Positions 8,988 to 19,017 of a stretch of 64,000 nt of DNA are shown piece after piece; position 1 is the stretch's first letter, and each line of letters starts with the position of its first letter. This DNA is from Aquisalimonas sp. (GTDB lineage: Bacteria; Pseudomonadota; Gammaproteobacteria; Nitrococcales; Aquisalimonadaceae): positions 19,347 to 83,346 of the forward strand of contig SLBZ01000091.1 in NCBI GenBank assembly GCA_007126095.1, read 5' to 3'. Made by a program: the position numbers and the translations under genes. The notes beneath the pieces were generated by a model, which ran no database searches, was not told where the DNA came from, and saw only the letters and a list, made by a program, of their open reading frames with translations.

Positions 8988-10429
8988 TGGTTTGTCGACT
9001 CTGCATTTAACGGCAGTTCCACCCTGATCCGGGTTCCCGCCTGTCCCGGTGATTCCAGATTGATCGAGCCGCCGTGGGCTTCCGCATAGTCCTTGGCAAT
9101 GGATAGGCCCAGGCCGGAGCCCTTGACATATCCTTCGGCTCGGATCCTCCCCTGGAAGAAGGCGTCGAAGACGGCGTCCTGCTCGTCCGCTTCGATGCCC
9201 GGCCCCTCGTCGGCCACCGTCAGCGCGACCCCGTCCCCGTCGCGCTCAAGTCCAACGCGGATGTGCCCGCCCGTGGGCGAGAACTTGACCGCGTTGGACA
9301 ACAGGTTGTCCACGATCGTGCGAATCTTCTCCGCATCCGCACGGATGTGGATGTCCTGCAGCTTCGTTTCGAGCTGCAGGTCCTTAGAAAGCATGGCAGG
9401 TTTGTGGTTTCGGGCCACCTCTTTGATAAGCGGCGCCAGCCGGGTGCGTCTGATGTCCATGGCCATGGCGGTATCGCGGGCCGTGCTGAAGTTGAGGAGG
9501 TCCTCGATCAGGTGCTGAAGCTGGTGGGTGTTGCTGGCAAGGATCCGGGCGATTTCTTGCTGCTCGGCGTTGAGCTGGCCCACGGAACTGTCTTCCAGCA
9601 GGTCTGCGCCTTCACGGATGGCTGTGAGCGGCGTCTTCAGTTCGTGGGAGACATGCCGTAGGAACCGGGTTTTCTGTTCTTCGAGATCCAGAAGCCGCTG
9701 CCGCAGCCAGTCCAGGCGTTCGCCGACGAATTGCAGGTCCTGGGGGCCGGCGACACTGATCGGTTGCTGGAAGTCGCCAGACCCCATGCGTCGGATGATA
9801 CGGTCCAGTTGCCGGATGGGGCGGGCGATGAGGGTCGTGAAGAAGCCTACCGAGAGAATGGTCAGCGGCCCCAGGGCAACGGCCAGCCAGAACAGCAGCT
9901 GCTGTGCGCGCGTGGCAGTCTCCTGCATGGTGCGAACCTCCCGGTCAACCATGCGGTTGCTGCCGGAGAGTACGTCCTGGCCGAGCTGGGTCAGCCCCAT
10001 GAACTCACGGGCAAGAGCGATCTGGTCGGTTTCGCCGCCGTCATAACCGGAGATCTGCTCGTAGATGCTCTGCTCGGCGTCGATGAGGTCGTCCACGCGT
10101 TCGCGGTGCGCATCATCGAGCGGGAGCCTGTGCAGGCGTTGTGCGGTCTCCTGGAACTCCTCGTGCGCGTCTTCCACATTCTCGAGGAACTCTGGTTCCT
10201 CGAGGATCAGGTACTGGCGCCCGCTGCGCTCCATTGTGGTGACCAGGTCGATGAGCTGCCGGCTGGCGGTGATGGCCTGCACGGCCTGGTAGACCGCGTG
10301 CTGACTCTGGTTGGCCAGACGGTCCACGTGCAGCCCGGCGTACCCCAGGGCGATGATCAGCGGCAGGCTGACGAAACCGAAGCCATAGAGAATCAGCTTC
10401 AGCGTGGATTTGGGCTGATAGAGGCTCAT
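8984..10429 (-). CDS. glrK: Sensor histidine kinase GlrK (QseE)
   Basis: GlrK is an inner-membrane sensor kinase of the GlrKR system. The 481-residue protein has TM1 at about 12-34, a helical periplasmic sensor (35-176), TM2 (177-202) and HAMP (203-255). The H box FLRHVSHELKTPLTAIREG contains phospho-acceptor H262. HATPase motifs follow: NLLSNAVKFSP (N box), DEGPGI (G1) and GSGLGLSI (G2). It begins 4 bp after the ruvB stop, so it may be read from the ruv promoter as well as its own. Confidence 0.92.
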   Translation of the reverse strand: MSLYQPKSTLKLILYGFGFVSLPLIIALGYAGLHVDRLANQSQHAVYQAVQAITASRQLIDLVTTMERSGRQYLILEEPEFLENVEDAHEEFQETAQRLHRLPLDDAHRERVDDLIDAEQSIYEQISGYDGGETDQIALAREFMGLTQLGQDVLSGSNRMVDREVRTMQETATRAQQLLFWLAVALGPLTILSVGFFTTLIARPIRQLDRIIRRMGSGDFQQPISVAGPQDLQFVGERLDWLRQRLLDLEEQKTRFLRHVSHELKTPLTAIREGADLLEDSSVGQLNAEQQEIARILASNTHQLQHLIEDLLNFSTARDTAMAMDIRRTRLAPLIKEVARNHKPAMLSKDLQLETKLQDIHIRADAEKIRTIVDNLLSNAVKFSPTGGHIRVGLERDGDGVALTVADEGPGIEADEQDAVFDAFFQGRIRAEGYVKGSGLGLSIAKDYAEAHGGSINLESPGQAGTRIRVELPLNAESTNQ

Positions 10430-10433
10430 GGTC

Positions 10434-11486
10434 TCAGGCGTCCACGCCGTCGGAGAAGAGGTCCCCGGACGGTGCGTCCGTTCGTGGTGGCGGTGCCAGG
10501 CCGAAATGGCGGTAAGCCGTGGCAGTCGCCGTGCGACCGCGCGGCGTGCGCATCATGAAGCCGCGCTGGATCAGAAACGGTTCCAGGACCTCTTCGATGG
10601 TGCCCCGTTCCTCGCCGATGGCCGCCGCCAGGTTATCCACGCCCACTGGGCCGCCGTCGAACTTCTCGATGATGGTCTGTAGCAGGCGCCGGTCCTGGTC
10701 ATCGAAACCGGAGTCGTCGACATTGAGCATGCGCAGCGCCTGATCGGCCACATCCACCGTTACGTGGCCCTGGGCGCGGACTTCGGCGTAATCGCGCACC
10801 CGCCGCAGCAGCCGGTTGGCGATCCGCGGCGTACCCCGCGACCGGCGGGCGATCTCGCGGGCGCCGTCCGGGTCCATCTCCAGGGCCAGCAGGCGGGCCG
10901 ATCGTGTGACGATACCGGCGAGGTCGTCTTCGCCGTAGTATTCCAGCCGCTGGGTGATTCCGAAGCGGGCCCGCAGCGGGGCGGTGAGAAGCCCGGCGCG
11001 GGTGGTGGCGCCCACCAGAGTGAACGGAGGCAGGTCGAGTTTGATCGAACGCGCCGTGGGGCCTTCGCCGATCATGATGTCGATCTTGTGATCCTCCATG
11101 GCCGGGTACAGGACCTCTTCTACCACCGCGCTGAGACGGTGGATCTCGTCGACGAACAGCACGTCGTGCGGTTCCAGGTTGGTCAGCAGTGCCGCCAGAT
11201 CACCCGCTTTCTCGAGCACCGGTCCGGAGGTCTGGCGCAGATTGACGCCCATTTCATTGGCGACGATGTGGGCGAGCGTGGTCTTGCCCAGGCCGGGCGG
11301 GCCGAAGATCAGCAGGTGGTCCAGGGCGTCGCCGCGGCGGCGGGCCGCCTCAATGAAGATCTCCAGCTGCTCGCGCACGGTCGGCTGGCCGACGTAGTCC
11401 GCTAGCTGCTTCGGCCGGATCGCGCGGTCCAGCGCTTCGTCCTCCGGTGAGGCGTTGGCGGTGACGACGCGGTCGGATTCGATCAT
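10434..11486 (-). CDS. ruvB: Holliday junction branch migration helicase RuvB
   Basis: RuvB is the AAA+ motor that drives branch migration with RuvA. The 350-residue protein has Walker A GPPGLGKT (62-69), Walker B VDEIHRLS (about 112-119), sensor and arginine-finger regions ([19 protein letters not shown]) and a C-terminal winged helix. Family length is 330-350. It lies 42 bp after ruvA in a ruvC-ruvA-ruvB order. Confidence 0.97.
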   Translation of the reverse strand: MIESDRVVTANASPEDEALDRAIRPKQLADYVGQPTVREQLEIFIEAARRRGDALDHLLIFGPPGLGKTTLAHIVANEMGVNLRQTSGPVLEKAGDLAALLTNLEPHDVLFVDEIHRLSAVVEEVLYPAMEDHKIDIMIGEGPTARSIKLDLPPFTLVGATTRAGLLTAPLRARFGITQRLEYYGEDDLAGIVTRSARLLALEMDPDGAREIARRSRGTPRIANRLLRRVRDYAEVRAQGHVTVDVADQALRMLNVDDSGFDDQDRRLLQTIIEKFDGGPVGVDNLAAAIGEERGTIEEVLEPFLIQRGFMMRTPRGRTATATAYRHFGLAPPPRTDAPSGDLFSDGVDA

Positions 11487-11528
11487 TGGGCCATCCTGTG
11501 CTCGGTGGGGGTTGGTCGCGTAAACCCC

Positions 11529-12131
11529 TTATTTTACTGATTTCTGAAGCGCTCTGCGTATCAGTTCCTCGCTGGCCACACCCGGCGCATCGACCTTGTC
11601 CACCAGCTTGCCGGCTTCCGCCGGTTTGTAGCCCAGGGCGACCAGCGCACTGACCGCATCGGAGGCGGCGTCGCCGGCCGCCGCTTGGGGCGCTGCGGCG
11701 CCTGGTTGTGTTGGTGTGCCGCCGGTCAGTGTCTTGACCCGGTCCTGCATCTCGATGACCAGGCGCTCGGCGGTCTTGCGGCCGACGCCGGGCGTACGGG
11801 TCAGGCGACTGACGTCCTGGTCGTGCAGGCACTGGATAAACTCGTCGACGCGCATGCCCGACAGCAGCGTGAGGCCGAGCTTCGGCCCGACCCCGCTGAC
11901 CTTGATCAGTGCCCGGAACAGCTCGCGCTCCCGTCCGCTGGCGAACCCATAGAGATTCTGGCCATCCTCGCGCACGGCCAGGTGCGTGTGCAGCGAGACG
12001 GTCCCGCCCACCGCCGGCAGGTCGTAGAAGGTGGTCATGGGGGCCTGGATCTCGTAGCCCACGCCGTGGACGTCCACCAGCAGGTTGGGTGGCTGCTTTT
12101 CGGCGAGTATGCCGGTAAGGCGACCGATCAT
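11529..12131 (-). CDS. ruvA: Holliday junction DNA-binding protein RuvA
   Basis: RuvA binds four-way junctions and loads RuvB. The 200-residue protein has an N-terminal OB fold (1-64), helix-hairpin-helix motifs ([16 protein letters not shown] and [16 protein letters not shown], about 70-140), an Ala/Pro linker and a C-terminal RuvB-contact domain (about 155-200). Its ATG overlaps the ruvC stop (ATGA at 12128-12131), so the two are translationally coupled. Confidence 0.97.
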   Translation of the reverse strand: MIGRLTGILAEKQPPNLLVDVHGVGYEIQAPMTTFYDLPAVGGTVSLHTHLAVREDGQNLYGFASGRERELFRALIKVSGVGPKLGLTLLSGMRVDEFIQCLHDQDVSRLTRTPGVGRKTAERLVIEMQDRVKTLTGGTPTQPGAAAPQAAAGDAASDAVSALVALGYKPAEAGKLVDKVDAPGVASEELIRRALQKSVK

Positions 12132-12634
12132 GGCCGGCTCTCCTGAGTGTTGTGGATACGTTGTTGCAGGGGCGTCTGGTGGACATGGCAGAGCGCCACG
12201 GCGAGCGCGTCCGATGCGTCCTCGGCCAGCCGGGTGTCGATCCCCAGCAGCTGTCGCACCATGTGCGCGACCTGCGCCTTGTCGGCGCTGCCCGTGCCTA
12301 CCAGGGCTTGCTTGACCGCGCGCGGCGTGTATTCGGCCACATCCAGGCCGCTGGTGGCGCCGGCGCAGATGGCGGCACCGCGGGCATGGCCCAGTTTGAG
12401 CGCGGAGCTGACGTTCTTCTGCACAAAGACCTGCTCCACGGCCATGACCGCCGGCTGATGGCTGAGGATGAGCTGGCCGAGGTCCTCGAAAATGATCCGC
12501 AGCCGTTCCGGGAAGGGGGCCTCCAGGGTGCGGATGACGCCGCTGTCGACGTAGTGGTAGCGGCTGCCGTCGGCATCGACCACGCCAAAGCCGGTCAGGC
12601 GGGACCCCGGGTCGATGCCGAGAACCCGTGTCAT
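12128..12634 (-). CDS. ruvC: Crossover junction endodeoxyribonuclease RuvC
   Basis: RuvC resolves Holliday junctions. The 168-residue protein shows the RNase H-like catalytic acidic residues: D8 in [14 protein letters not shown]67 in AVEQVF, and the Asp pair in the [13 protein letters not shown] motif. It is 9 bp downstream of yebC and overlaps ruvA by 4 bp, giving the classic yebC-ruvCAB order. Confidence 0.97.
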   Translation of the reverse strand: MTRVLGIDPGSRLTGFGVVDADGSRYHYVDSGVIRTLEAPFPERLRIIFEDLGQLILSHQPAVMAVEQVFVQKNVSSALKLGHARGAAICAGATSGLDVAEYTPRAVKQALVGTGSADKAQVAHMVRQLLGIDTRLAEDASDALAVALCHVHQTPLQQRIHNTQESRP

Positions 12635-12643
12635 GGGGCCGGC

Positions 12644-13387
12644 CTACGCCTGGGCGTAGGCATCCTCCTCGATCTCGGCATTGTGGTAAACCCGCTGGAC
12701 GTCATCCAGGTCCTCCAGCCGCTCCAGCAGCTTGACCATCTTCACGGCGTCATCGCCGGCGAGGCTGACGGTGGTGGCCGGGCGCATGGTGACCTCGTTA
12801 TCCGCCGGTTCCAGGCCGCCCTCCACCAGCGCGTCCCGGACCTGGATGTAGTCGTCCGGTGATGTCAGTACCTCGATGGAACCGTCGTCGTTGGTGATGA
12901 CGTCCTCGGCGCCGGCTTCCAGCGCCAGCTCCATGACCTGGTCCTCGTTGGTGCCGGGCTCGAACATGATGACGCCCGCATGGCTGAACAGGAACGCCAC
13001 GGAGCCGTCGGTACCCATGTTGCCGCCGTGTTTGCTGAACGCATGGCGCACCTCGGAGACGGTGCGATTGCGGTTATCGGTCATGGCCTCAACCATGACC
13101 GCCGCGCCGTTGGGGCCGTAGCCCTCGTAGCGCAGCTCCTCGTAGATGGCGTTGTCGTCCTGCCCGGCTGCCCGCTTGATGGCGCGCTCGATGTTGTCCT
13201 TGGGCATGTTCACGGCGAGCGCCCGGTCCACCGCCAGACGCAGGCGCGGGTTGGTGTCCGGGTCCGGTTCACCGAGGCGGGCCGCCACGGTGATCTCTCG
13301 GATCATCTTGGTGAATATCTTGCCCCGTTTCGCGTCCTCGGCCTTCTTCTTGTGCTTGATGTTGGCCCACTTGCTGTGACCTGCCAT
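12644..13387 (-). CDS. yebC: YebC/PmpR family regulator
   Basis: YebC-family proteins are DNA-binding regulators; some members also help translation of proline-rich stretches. The 247-residue protein starts [14 protein letters not shown], the nearly invariant family N-terminus. The ATG at 13387 has AGGA upstream, and the open-frame extension to 13435 is not conserved. Family motifs present include [23 protein letters not shown] and FSKHGGNMG. It is the first gene of the leftward ruv cluster. Confidence 0.95.
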   Translation of the reverse strand: MAGHSKWANIKHKKKAEDAKRGKIFTKMIREITVAARLGEPDPDTNPRLRLAVDRALAVNMPKDNIERAIKRAAGQDDNAIYEELRYEGYGPNGAAVMVEAMTDNRNRTVSEVRHAFSKHGGNMGTDGSVAFLFSHAGVIMFEPGTNEDQVMELALEAGAEDVITNDDGSIEVLTSPDDYIQVRDALVEGGLEPADNEVTMRPATTVSLAGDDAVKMVKLLERLEDLDDVQRVYHNAEIEEDAYAQA

Positions 13388-13728
13388 GCCAAGTCCTCGT
13401 GCGTTCGTGCTGCGATGGAAGCGCGCATGCGCCAATGCGCTGAGAGCTTAGCACGGTGGCGCAGGGTGGTTCAGGTGGCGTCTCGTGGGCAGGGGGCTGT
13501 GTGGGCGCGCGCCGTGACGGGGACTTGTGCGCCGGGTCTTGCATCCGGGCCGGAGAGGGCATAGTCTTGGATGTGACGTCGGTGTCATGTTGCATGTTTT
13601 TCTTCCGCGGAAGTGGGGCGGAAAGTTCGGTGAAACAAGGCGATCGGCGCTACAGATAACTGAATCAGTGCTCACATTGCGGGGCACGACACAACAATGC
13701 TCACCTGGTGACCAGGGAGGAGAAAACC
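13388..13728. other. Divergent intergenic region, yebC / ABC importer
   Basis: This 341-bp gap must hold the promoters for yebC (leftward) and the importer operon (rightward). I see a 12-bp palindrome CTTCCGCGGAAG at 13602-13613 and a loose TGAC-N6-GTCA dyad near 13576. I see no convincing sigma-70 promoter, RNA gene or coding region. A GGGAGGAG Shine-Dalgarno lies directly before the importer gene. Confidence 0.5.
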
Positions 13729-14940
13729 ATGAAACGTATCCTGACTACTGCGGCAGTCGCCGCATCGGCGCTCACGGTTGGCCACGCCTCTGCCGATTCC
13801 GTGCGCATTGCTCACGTGACCGGGTTTTCCGGCGCCCTGGAGGCCTACGCGGAACAGACCGCGCGCGGGATGGAGATGGGGTTCGAGTATGCCACCGACG
13901 GCAGCATGGAAGTCGAGGGGCGCGCCATCGACATTATGCGCAAGGATGATCAGGGGGATCCCTCCCGGGCGCGGGCGCTGGCGGAGGAGGCCTACGCCGA
14001 GGACGACGCCCACGTCGTGGTTGGCTCCATCGCCTCCGGGGTTGCTCTGGCCATGCTGGACGTGGCCGAGGAGTGGGAGCGGATCATGATCCCCGAGGGT
14101 GTGGCTGACGGCATCACCGGCGAGCGCCACAACCGCTATGTGTTCCGGGTTGGTCGCAACTCCTCCCAGGATGCCGTCTCGAACGCCGTGGCGGTGGGTG
14201 GCGACGGCGTCTGCGTCTCCACCATCGCGCAGGACTACGCGTTCGGCCGTGACGGTGTGTCGGCCTACAAGGAAGCCATGGAATCCGAGGGCGGCGAGAT
14301 CGTCCACGAGGAGTACCTCCCCACGGACGCCACCGACTTCACCGCCGCGGCGGAGCGGCTGTTCGAGTCCCTGCGTGACCGGGATGACTGCAACGACAAG
14401 TATATCTTCGGCATCTGGGCCGGTCAGACCAACCCGTTCGGCCGCATCCAGGATCTCAACCCGGAGCGCTACGGCATTACTATGAGCACCGGAGGCAACA
14501 TCCTGCCGGCCATGGTCGGTTACTCGGACTTCGAGGGCATGGAAGGGGCCACCTTCTACTACTACGAACACACCGAGAACGACATGAACCAGTGGCTGGT
14601 GGATGAGCACTACGAGCGCCACGATGCGGCTCCTGACTTCTTCACCGCCCAGGGCTTCTCCCAGGCCATCGCCATCACCGAGGCCCTGCGAGCCACCGGT
14701 GGCTCCACCGATACCGAGGACCTGATCGATGCGCTCCGCGGGCTGGAGTTCGACACGCCCAAGGGCGCCATGCGCATCCGGCCCGAGGATCACCAGGCCA
14801 TGCAGTCCATGTTCCACTTCCAGATCGAGGCGCAGCAGCGCAGTGACTGGTTCACCGGTGACGACGAGCAGACCGTCGGTGTGCCGGTGCTGGAGCGCGA
14901 GATCCCCATGGACGAACTGGACATCCCGATCCGCAACTGA
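13729..14940 (+). CDS. ABC transporter substrate-binding protein, LivK family
   Basis: This is a periplasmic ligand-binding protein for a branched-chain-amino-acid-type (HAAT) importer. The 403-residue precursor has a signal peptide (about 1-22, ending HASA) and a type I periplasmic-binding fold with the typical RVGRNSSQDA and AFGRDG segments. It is strongly acidic. ATG at 13729 follows GGGAGGAG; an in-frame start at 13708 has no such site. It heads a five-gene operon. The family carries many ligands (Leu/Ile/Val, urea, amides, aromatic acids), so the substrate cannot be stated. Confidence 0.88.
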   Translation: MKRILTTAAVAASALTVGHASADSVRIAHVTGFSGALEAYAEQTARGMEMGFEYATDGSMEVEGRAIDIMRKDDQGDPSRARALAEEAYAEDDAHVVVGSIASGVALAMLDVAEEWERIMIPEGVADGITGERHNRYVFRVGRNSSQDAVSNAVAVGGDGVCVSTIAQDYAFGRDGVSAYKEAMESEGGEIVHEEYLPTDATDFTAAAERLFESLRDRDDCNDKYIFGIWAGQTNPFGRIQDLNPERYGITMSTGGNILPAMVGYSDFEGMEGATFYYYEHTENDMNQWLVDEHYERHDAAPDFFTAQGFSQAIAITEALRATGGSTDTEDLIDALRGLEFDTPKGAMRIRPEDHQAMQSMFHFQIEAQQRSDWFTGDDEQTVGVPVLEREIPMDELDIPIRN

Positions 14941-14971
14941 TCGGCGACGTCCGGCACGGCAATCAAGGAGC

Positions 14972-15032
14972 GCGGCCCGTCTCCCGGGCCGCAGGGAGCA
15001 CCGCCGGGGCCGCCCCGGCCACCGGCGGTGCT
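14972..15032 (+). repeat. Two GC hairpins between binding-protein gene and transporter genes
   Basis: Stem 1 is GCGGCCCG / CGGGCCGC with a 5-base loop (14972-14992). Stem 2 has perfect 11-bp arms AGCACCGCCGG / CCGGCGGTGCT at 14997-15007 and 15022-15032, with a small inner GGCC/GGCC stem. There is no T-run. Such hairpins after binding-protein genes commonly protect the upstream mRNA and limit read-through, giving more binding protein than membrane transporter. Confidence 0.6.
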
Positions 15033-15065
15033 GCCACCGACTTCGCCTCACGATCGAGAAGACTT

Positions 15066-15845
15066 ATGGCATCGGAAAATCCCGTTATCGAAACCCGGGA
15101 TCTGACCATCCAGTTCGGTGGTCATGTGGCCGTCAACCAGGTCTCCTGCGCGTTCTATCCGGGCACCCTGACGTCCATCGTCGGGCCCAATGGCGCGGGC
15201 AAGACCACCTGGTTCAACCTGATCTCGGGACAGCTCAGACCCACCAGCGGGCAGGTCCTGCTGCACGGTGAGGACATCTCCCGGCTGCCGGCGCCAACCC
15301 GGGCGGACAAGGGGCTGGGGCGTGCCTTTCAGCTCACCAACCTGTTCCCCAACCTGACGGTGCTGGAGAACACCCGCCTGGCCGTCGCGTCGCGCTACAA
15401 CATTGGCTACAACTTCTGGAACATGGCCGCCCGTCGCCAGGACATCACCGACAAGGCCATGCACTACCTCACCCAGGTCAAGCTCGCCCACCGCGCCGAC
15501 TACGTGGCCAACGGCCTGCCGCACGGTGACCAGCGCAAGCTGGAGGTCGGGCTTCTGCTCGCGCTGGAGCCGGAAGTGTTCATGTTCGACGAGCCCACCG
15601 CGGGCATGAGCGTGGATGAAGTGCCGATCATTCTGGACCTGATCGCAGACATCAAGGCGCGCGAGGACAAGGTCGTGCTGCTGGTCGAGCACAAGATGGA
15701 CGTGGTGCGCAGCCTGTCCGACCGTATCGTCGTGCTGCACAACGGTGAACTTGTCGCCGACGGCGAGCCGGCAGAGGTGATCGCCTCGCCGGTGGTCCAG
15801 GAGGCCTATCTCGGTGCCGCGCAGGACGAAACGGAACAGGCGTAA
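15066..15845 (+). CDS. ABC transporter ATPase, LivG type
   Basis: This is one of two ATPases energising the importer. The 259-residue protein has Walker A GPNGAGKT (40-47) and a Q loop at AFQLTNLFPNLTV. The ABC signature is in the LivG-like form LPHGDQRKLE, in place of LSGGQ. Walker B is EVFMFDEPTAG and the H loop is VEHKMD. Family motifs place it with LivG rather than LivF. It follows the hairpin-rich 125-bp spacer after the binding-protein gene. Confidence 0.9.
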   Translation: MASENPVIETRDLTIQFGGHVAVNQVSCAFYPGTLTSIVGPNGAGKTTWFNLISGQLRPTSGQVLLHGEDISRLPAPTRADKGLGRAFQLTNLFPNLTVLENTRLAVASRYNIGYNFWNMAARRQDITDKAMHYLTQVKLAHRADYVANGLPHGDQRKLEVGLLLALEPEVFMFDEPTAGMSVDEVPIILDLIADIKAREDKVVLLVEHKMDVVRSLSDRIVVLHNGELVADGEPAEVIASPVVQEAYLGAAQDETEQA

Positions 15846-15894
15846 CGCTCCGGTGACAGGGGTGTTGCCATCTTGACGGATGAGGGACGCGAAC

Positions 15895-16620
15895 ATGGCT
15901 GAGCCATTGATGAAACTGTCCGGTGTCCATGCGGACATCGGACAGTACCACATCCTCCACGGCGTCGATCTCGAACTGCCGAAGGGGGAGCTGACCGTAT
16001 TGCTGGGGCGCAATGGTGCCGGCAAGAGTACGACCCTGAGGACCATCATGGGGCTGACCGACGTGCCGCGCGGGCGCGTCGAGTTCAAGGGCGAGGACAT
16101 CACCGAATGGGCAACGCCGCGCATCGCCCGCAGCGGGATCGCCTTTGTGCCCGAGGACATGGGCATCTTCCAGCTGCTGTCGGTGCGCGAGAACCTGGAG
16201 TTGGCCGCCGCCAGCGGCCCCATCGACAAGCAGCGCCTGGAGTGGGTCTTCGGGCTGTTTCCGGCGCTGAAGAAATTCTGGCAGACCGATGCCGGCAATC
16301 TCTCGGGCGGGCAGAAGCAGATGCTCGCCATTGCCCGCGCAATCATCGAGCCGCGGGATCTGCTGCTGGTGGACGAGCCCACGAAGGGGCTGGCGCCCTC
16401 GATCATCAACGACCTGCGCGACGCCTTTCGCGAGCTCAAGGATCAGGAGGCGACCATCCTGCTCGTGGAACAGAACTTCAATTTCGCCCGTGCGCTGGGC
16501 CAGACCGTGGCGGTCATGGACGACGGCCGAGTCGTGCATGCCGGCAGCATGGCGGCTCTGGCCGAAGACGAGGCCCTGCAGCAGGAGCTGCTGGGGCTGA
16601 GTCTGGGCGCGCACCAGTAG
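15895..16620 (+). CDS. ABC transporter ATPase, LivF type
   Basis: This is the second ATPase of the importer. The 241-residue protein has Walker A GRNGAGKS (38-45), signature LSGGQ (136-140), Walker B LLLVDEPTKGLAP and H loop VEQN. ATG at 15895 is preceded by GAGGGA at a good distance; an in-frame ATG at 15880 lacks a site. The next gene starts 13 bp downstream. Confidence 0.9.
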   Translation: MAEPLMKLSGVHADIGQYHILHGVDLELPKGELTVLLGRNGAGKSTTLRTIMGLTDVPRGRVEFKGEDITEWATPRIARSGIAFVPEDMGIFQLLSVRENLELAAASGPIDKQRLEWVFGLFPALKKFWQTDAGNLSGGQKQMLAIARAIIEPRDLLLVDEPTKGLAPSIINDLRDAFRELKDQEATILLVEQNFNFARALGQTVAVMDDGRVVHAGSMAALAEDEALQQELLGLSLGAHQ

Positions 16621-16633
16621 GGGGAGTGGACCA

Positions 16634-17776
16634 ATGACCACAGAAACAAGCGTGTTGCAGGACACCCGGCCAACGCCGGGAGTGCGGCAGCGGCTGGCGG
16701 CGTTCCGCCAGGGGTACCCGCATTTCTTCCTGCTCGGACTTCTGGTGGGTGTCATGCTGATTCTGGCACTGGTGCCGTATCAGCTGGTTGCCGGGCCGTG
16801 GCTCCGCGCCGGCGAGGATGTGCCGTACCTGCTCCAGTATTTCCGCATGGGGACCACCACCTGGTTCGTGCTGACCGTCAGTGGCATGGCCATGGGGCTG
16901 CTGATCTTCATCATGTCCTCCGGCATGACGCTGACCTTCGGCCTCATGAGCGTGCTCAACCTCGGGCACGGCGGCTTCATCTCCTTTGGTGCTTTCTGCG
17001 GCGCTACGGTTGTCGTCTACTTCTCGGCCTGGGCAGCGAGCGGCAACCTGTTTCTCACCATCGCCGTCCTGATGATGGCGTGTTTCTACGCCATGCTGAT
17101 CACCGGCGCGCTGGGGGTGTTCTTCGAACGGGTGGTGATCAAGCCCGTCTACGGTGATCACCTCAAGCAGATTCTCGTGACCATCGGCGGCGCCATCATC
17201 CTGATGGAGCTCATCCACGTGATCTGGGGGGCCACCGACGTGCCGGTGCCCCGCCCGCAACTGCTGCGCGGCGCGGTCATCATCGATCAGGCGATTCCCT
17301 TCATCGGCGGGGCCGCCATCGAGATCTACCGGCTCATGGCCGTCATCGTAGGGCTCATTCTCTACGGGCTGATGCTGCTGGTCATCAACAAGACCAAGGT
17401 CGGAGTGCTCATTCGCGCCGGCGTGGAAAGCCGCGAGATGGTCGAGGTCCAGGGGTATCGCATCAACCTGCTGTTCCTGGCCGTCTTCGTCGCGGGCTCG
17501 GCGCTGGCCGGCCTGGGGGGCGCCATGTGGGGCATGTACGAGCAGATCGTCAACGCCCACATGGGTGAGCACCTCATGATCATGGTGGTTGTGGTCATCA
17601 TTCTCGGTGGCCTGGGTTCGATTACCGGCTGTTTCTACGGCGCCATTCTGGTCGGCCTGATCAATCTCTACGTGGGGTACCTGGAGCCGCGGCTGGCCGG
17701 TATCGCCACCGTGGGCTTGATGGTGGCCGTGCTCATGTGGCGGCCGCAGGGCCTGATTCCGGTGCTTCGGCACTGA
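16634..17776 (+). CDS. ABC transporter permease, LivH type
   Basis: This inner-membrane permease subunit has 380 residues. It has an N-terminal cytoplasmic extension of about 30 residues, then roughly nine hydrophobic segments, with the LivH-family motifs MTLTFGLMSVLNLGHGGF and GLGGAMWGM. It is longer than typical LivH (about 300) because of the N-terminal extension and a long first periplasmic loop. Confidence 0.88.
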   Translation: MTTETSVLQDTRPTPGVRQRLAAFRQGYPHFFLLGLLVGVMLILALVPYQLVAGPWLRAGEDVPYLLQYFRMGTTTWFVLTVSGMAMGLLIFIMSSGMTLTFGLMSVLNLGHGGFISFGAFCGATVVVYFSAWAASGNLFLTIAVLMMACFYAMLITGALGVFFERVVIKPVYGDHLKQILVTIGGAIILMELIHVIWGATDVPVPRPQLLRGAVIIDQAIPFIGGAAIEIYRLMAVIVGLILYGLMLLVINKTKVGVLIRAGVESREMVEVQGYRINLLFLAVFVAGSALAGLGGAMWGMYEQIVNAHMGEHLMIMVVVVIILGGLGSITGCFYGAILVGLINLYVGYLEPRLAGIATVGLMVAVLMWRPQGLIPVLRH

Positions 17777-17799
17777 CCTGATACGGGAGAAGAACAACC

Positions 17800-19017
17800 A
17801 TGATTCATTCACTGCTATCAGGCGACTATCCCCGCAGCCGGTTGCTCACCGTGCTGTTGATCGCAATCTTCATCGGGCTTGCCCTGGGGCCGTTTCTCTT
17901 CAGTGGCACCGTCGCGTTCCGGACCATGGGGCTGATTGTCGTCTTCATTCTCGTGGTCGCCGCCTACGACCTGATGCTCGGGTACACCCACGTGGTGTCG
18001 TTCGCGCACTTGATGTTCTTCGGCTTCGGCGCCTACGGCGTCGCTATGGCCCTGGATAGCATGGGCTCGAATTTCACCGCCATTGCCGTCGGCACCGGCG
18101 CCAGTCTGCTGGCCTCGATCGTGGTCGCGCTGCTGCTGGGGCTGCTCTCGCTGCGGGTGAAGGCGATCTTCTTCGCCCTGGTGACGCTGGCCATCGCTTT
18201 CTCGTTCATGGTGCTGGTCAACCAGCTCTACACCCTGACCGGCGGCGAGGACGGCATGCGCGTGGCGGTGCCACGGGAGCTGGGCCCGGCGTTCCGGCTT
18301 GACGAGCCGCTCACCGGCTTCAGTCTGCTGGGCTGGCTCTGGGGCGTGGTGACCAACCCCCTTGGCCTCGTCGAGGTGACCCGCGAGGCGTTCTTCGACG
18401 TGCGCGCGAACGGCCGGTTGCTGATGTACTACGTCTCGTTCGTGATCACGCTGGTGCTGTTCCTGGGCATGCTCCGGCTGGTGAACTCGCCCTTCGGCCG
18501 CGTGCTGCTGGCCATCCGCGAGAACGAGTTCCGTGCCGAGGCGCTGGGTTACCGCACGGTGTACTACCGCACGGCCGTCGTGGTTCTGGCGTCCGCGCTG
18601 GCAACGATCGGCGGCGTCATGTTCGCGCTGGTGACCCGTTACATCACGCCGGAGAGCACCCTGGATTTCGAACTTGCGGTGTTCGTGCTGCTGATGTGCG
18701 TCATCGGCGGCATGGGAACGCTCTACGGGGCGGTGATCGGGGCCACCGTCTTCCTGATCGCCCAGAACTACCTGCAGGATTTGCTCGGCGTGCTGTCGGG
18801 GTGGATGGAGCACGTGCCGGTGCTGGCCATGGCTGCACCGCTGTTCGGCTCGGACCGCTGGCTGCTTTGGTTCGGCGTGCTGTTCGTGCTCAGCGTCTAC
18901 TTCTTCCCCACCGGCATTGTTGGTCAGCTCCGCGAGTGGGCGGCCCGGCGGTCGCGCGCGGGTGAGGAGCTGGTAGAGGGCGAGAAAGTGGACGAGCCCG
19001 CCAGCCACGGGGCGTGA
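17800..19017 (+). CDS. ABC transporter permease, LivM type
   Basis: This is the second permease of the importer, 405 residues. It has about nine to ten hydrophobic segments, the LivM-family MLGYTHVVSFAHLMFFGFGAYG region, the loop AIRENEFRAEALGYRT and the FVLLMCVIGGMGTLYGAVIGA segment. The C-terminal tail is acidic and cytoplasmic. Its TGA abuts the stop of the convergent patatin gene with no gap. Confidence 0.9.
   Translation: MIHSLLSGDYPRSRLLTVLLIAIFIGLALGPFLFSGTVAFRTMGLIVVFILVVAAYDLMLGYTHVVSFAHLMFFGFGAYGVAMALDSMGSNFTAIAVGTGASLLASIVVALLLGLLSLRVKAIFFALVTLAIAFSFMVLVNQLYTLTGGEDGMRVAVPRELGPAFRLDEPLTGFSLLGWLWGVVTNPLGLVEVTREAFFDVRANGRLLMYYVSFVITLVLFLGMLRLVNSPFGRVLLAIRENEFRAEALGYRTVYYRTAVVVLASALATIGGVMFALVTRYITPESTLDFELAVFVLLMCVIGGMGTLYGAVIGATVFLIAQNYLQDLLGVLSGWMEHVPVLAMAAPLFGSDRWLLWFGVLFVLSVYFFPTGIVGQLREWAARRSRAGEELVEGEKVDEPASHGA

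Noticed and set aside
13576-13589. TGAC-N6-GTCA near a TGTGA motif upstream of the ABC importer as a CRP site
   Set aside because: The second half site (TGTCA) mismatches TCACA at several positions.
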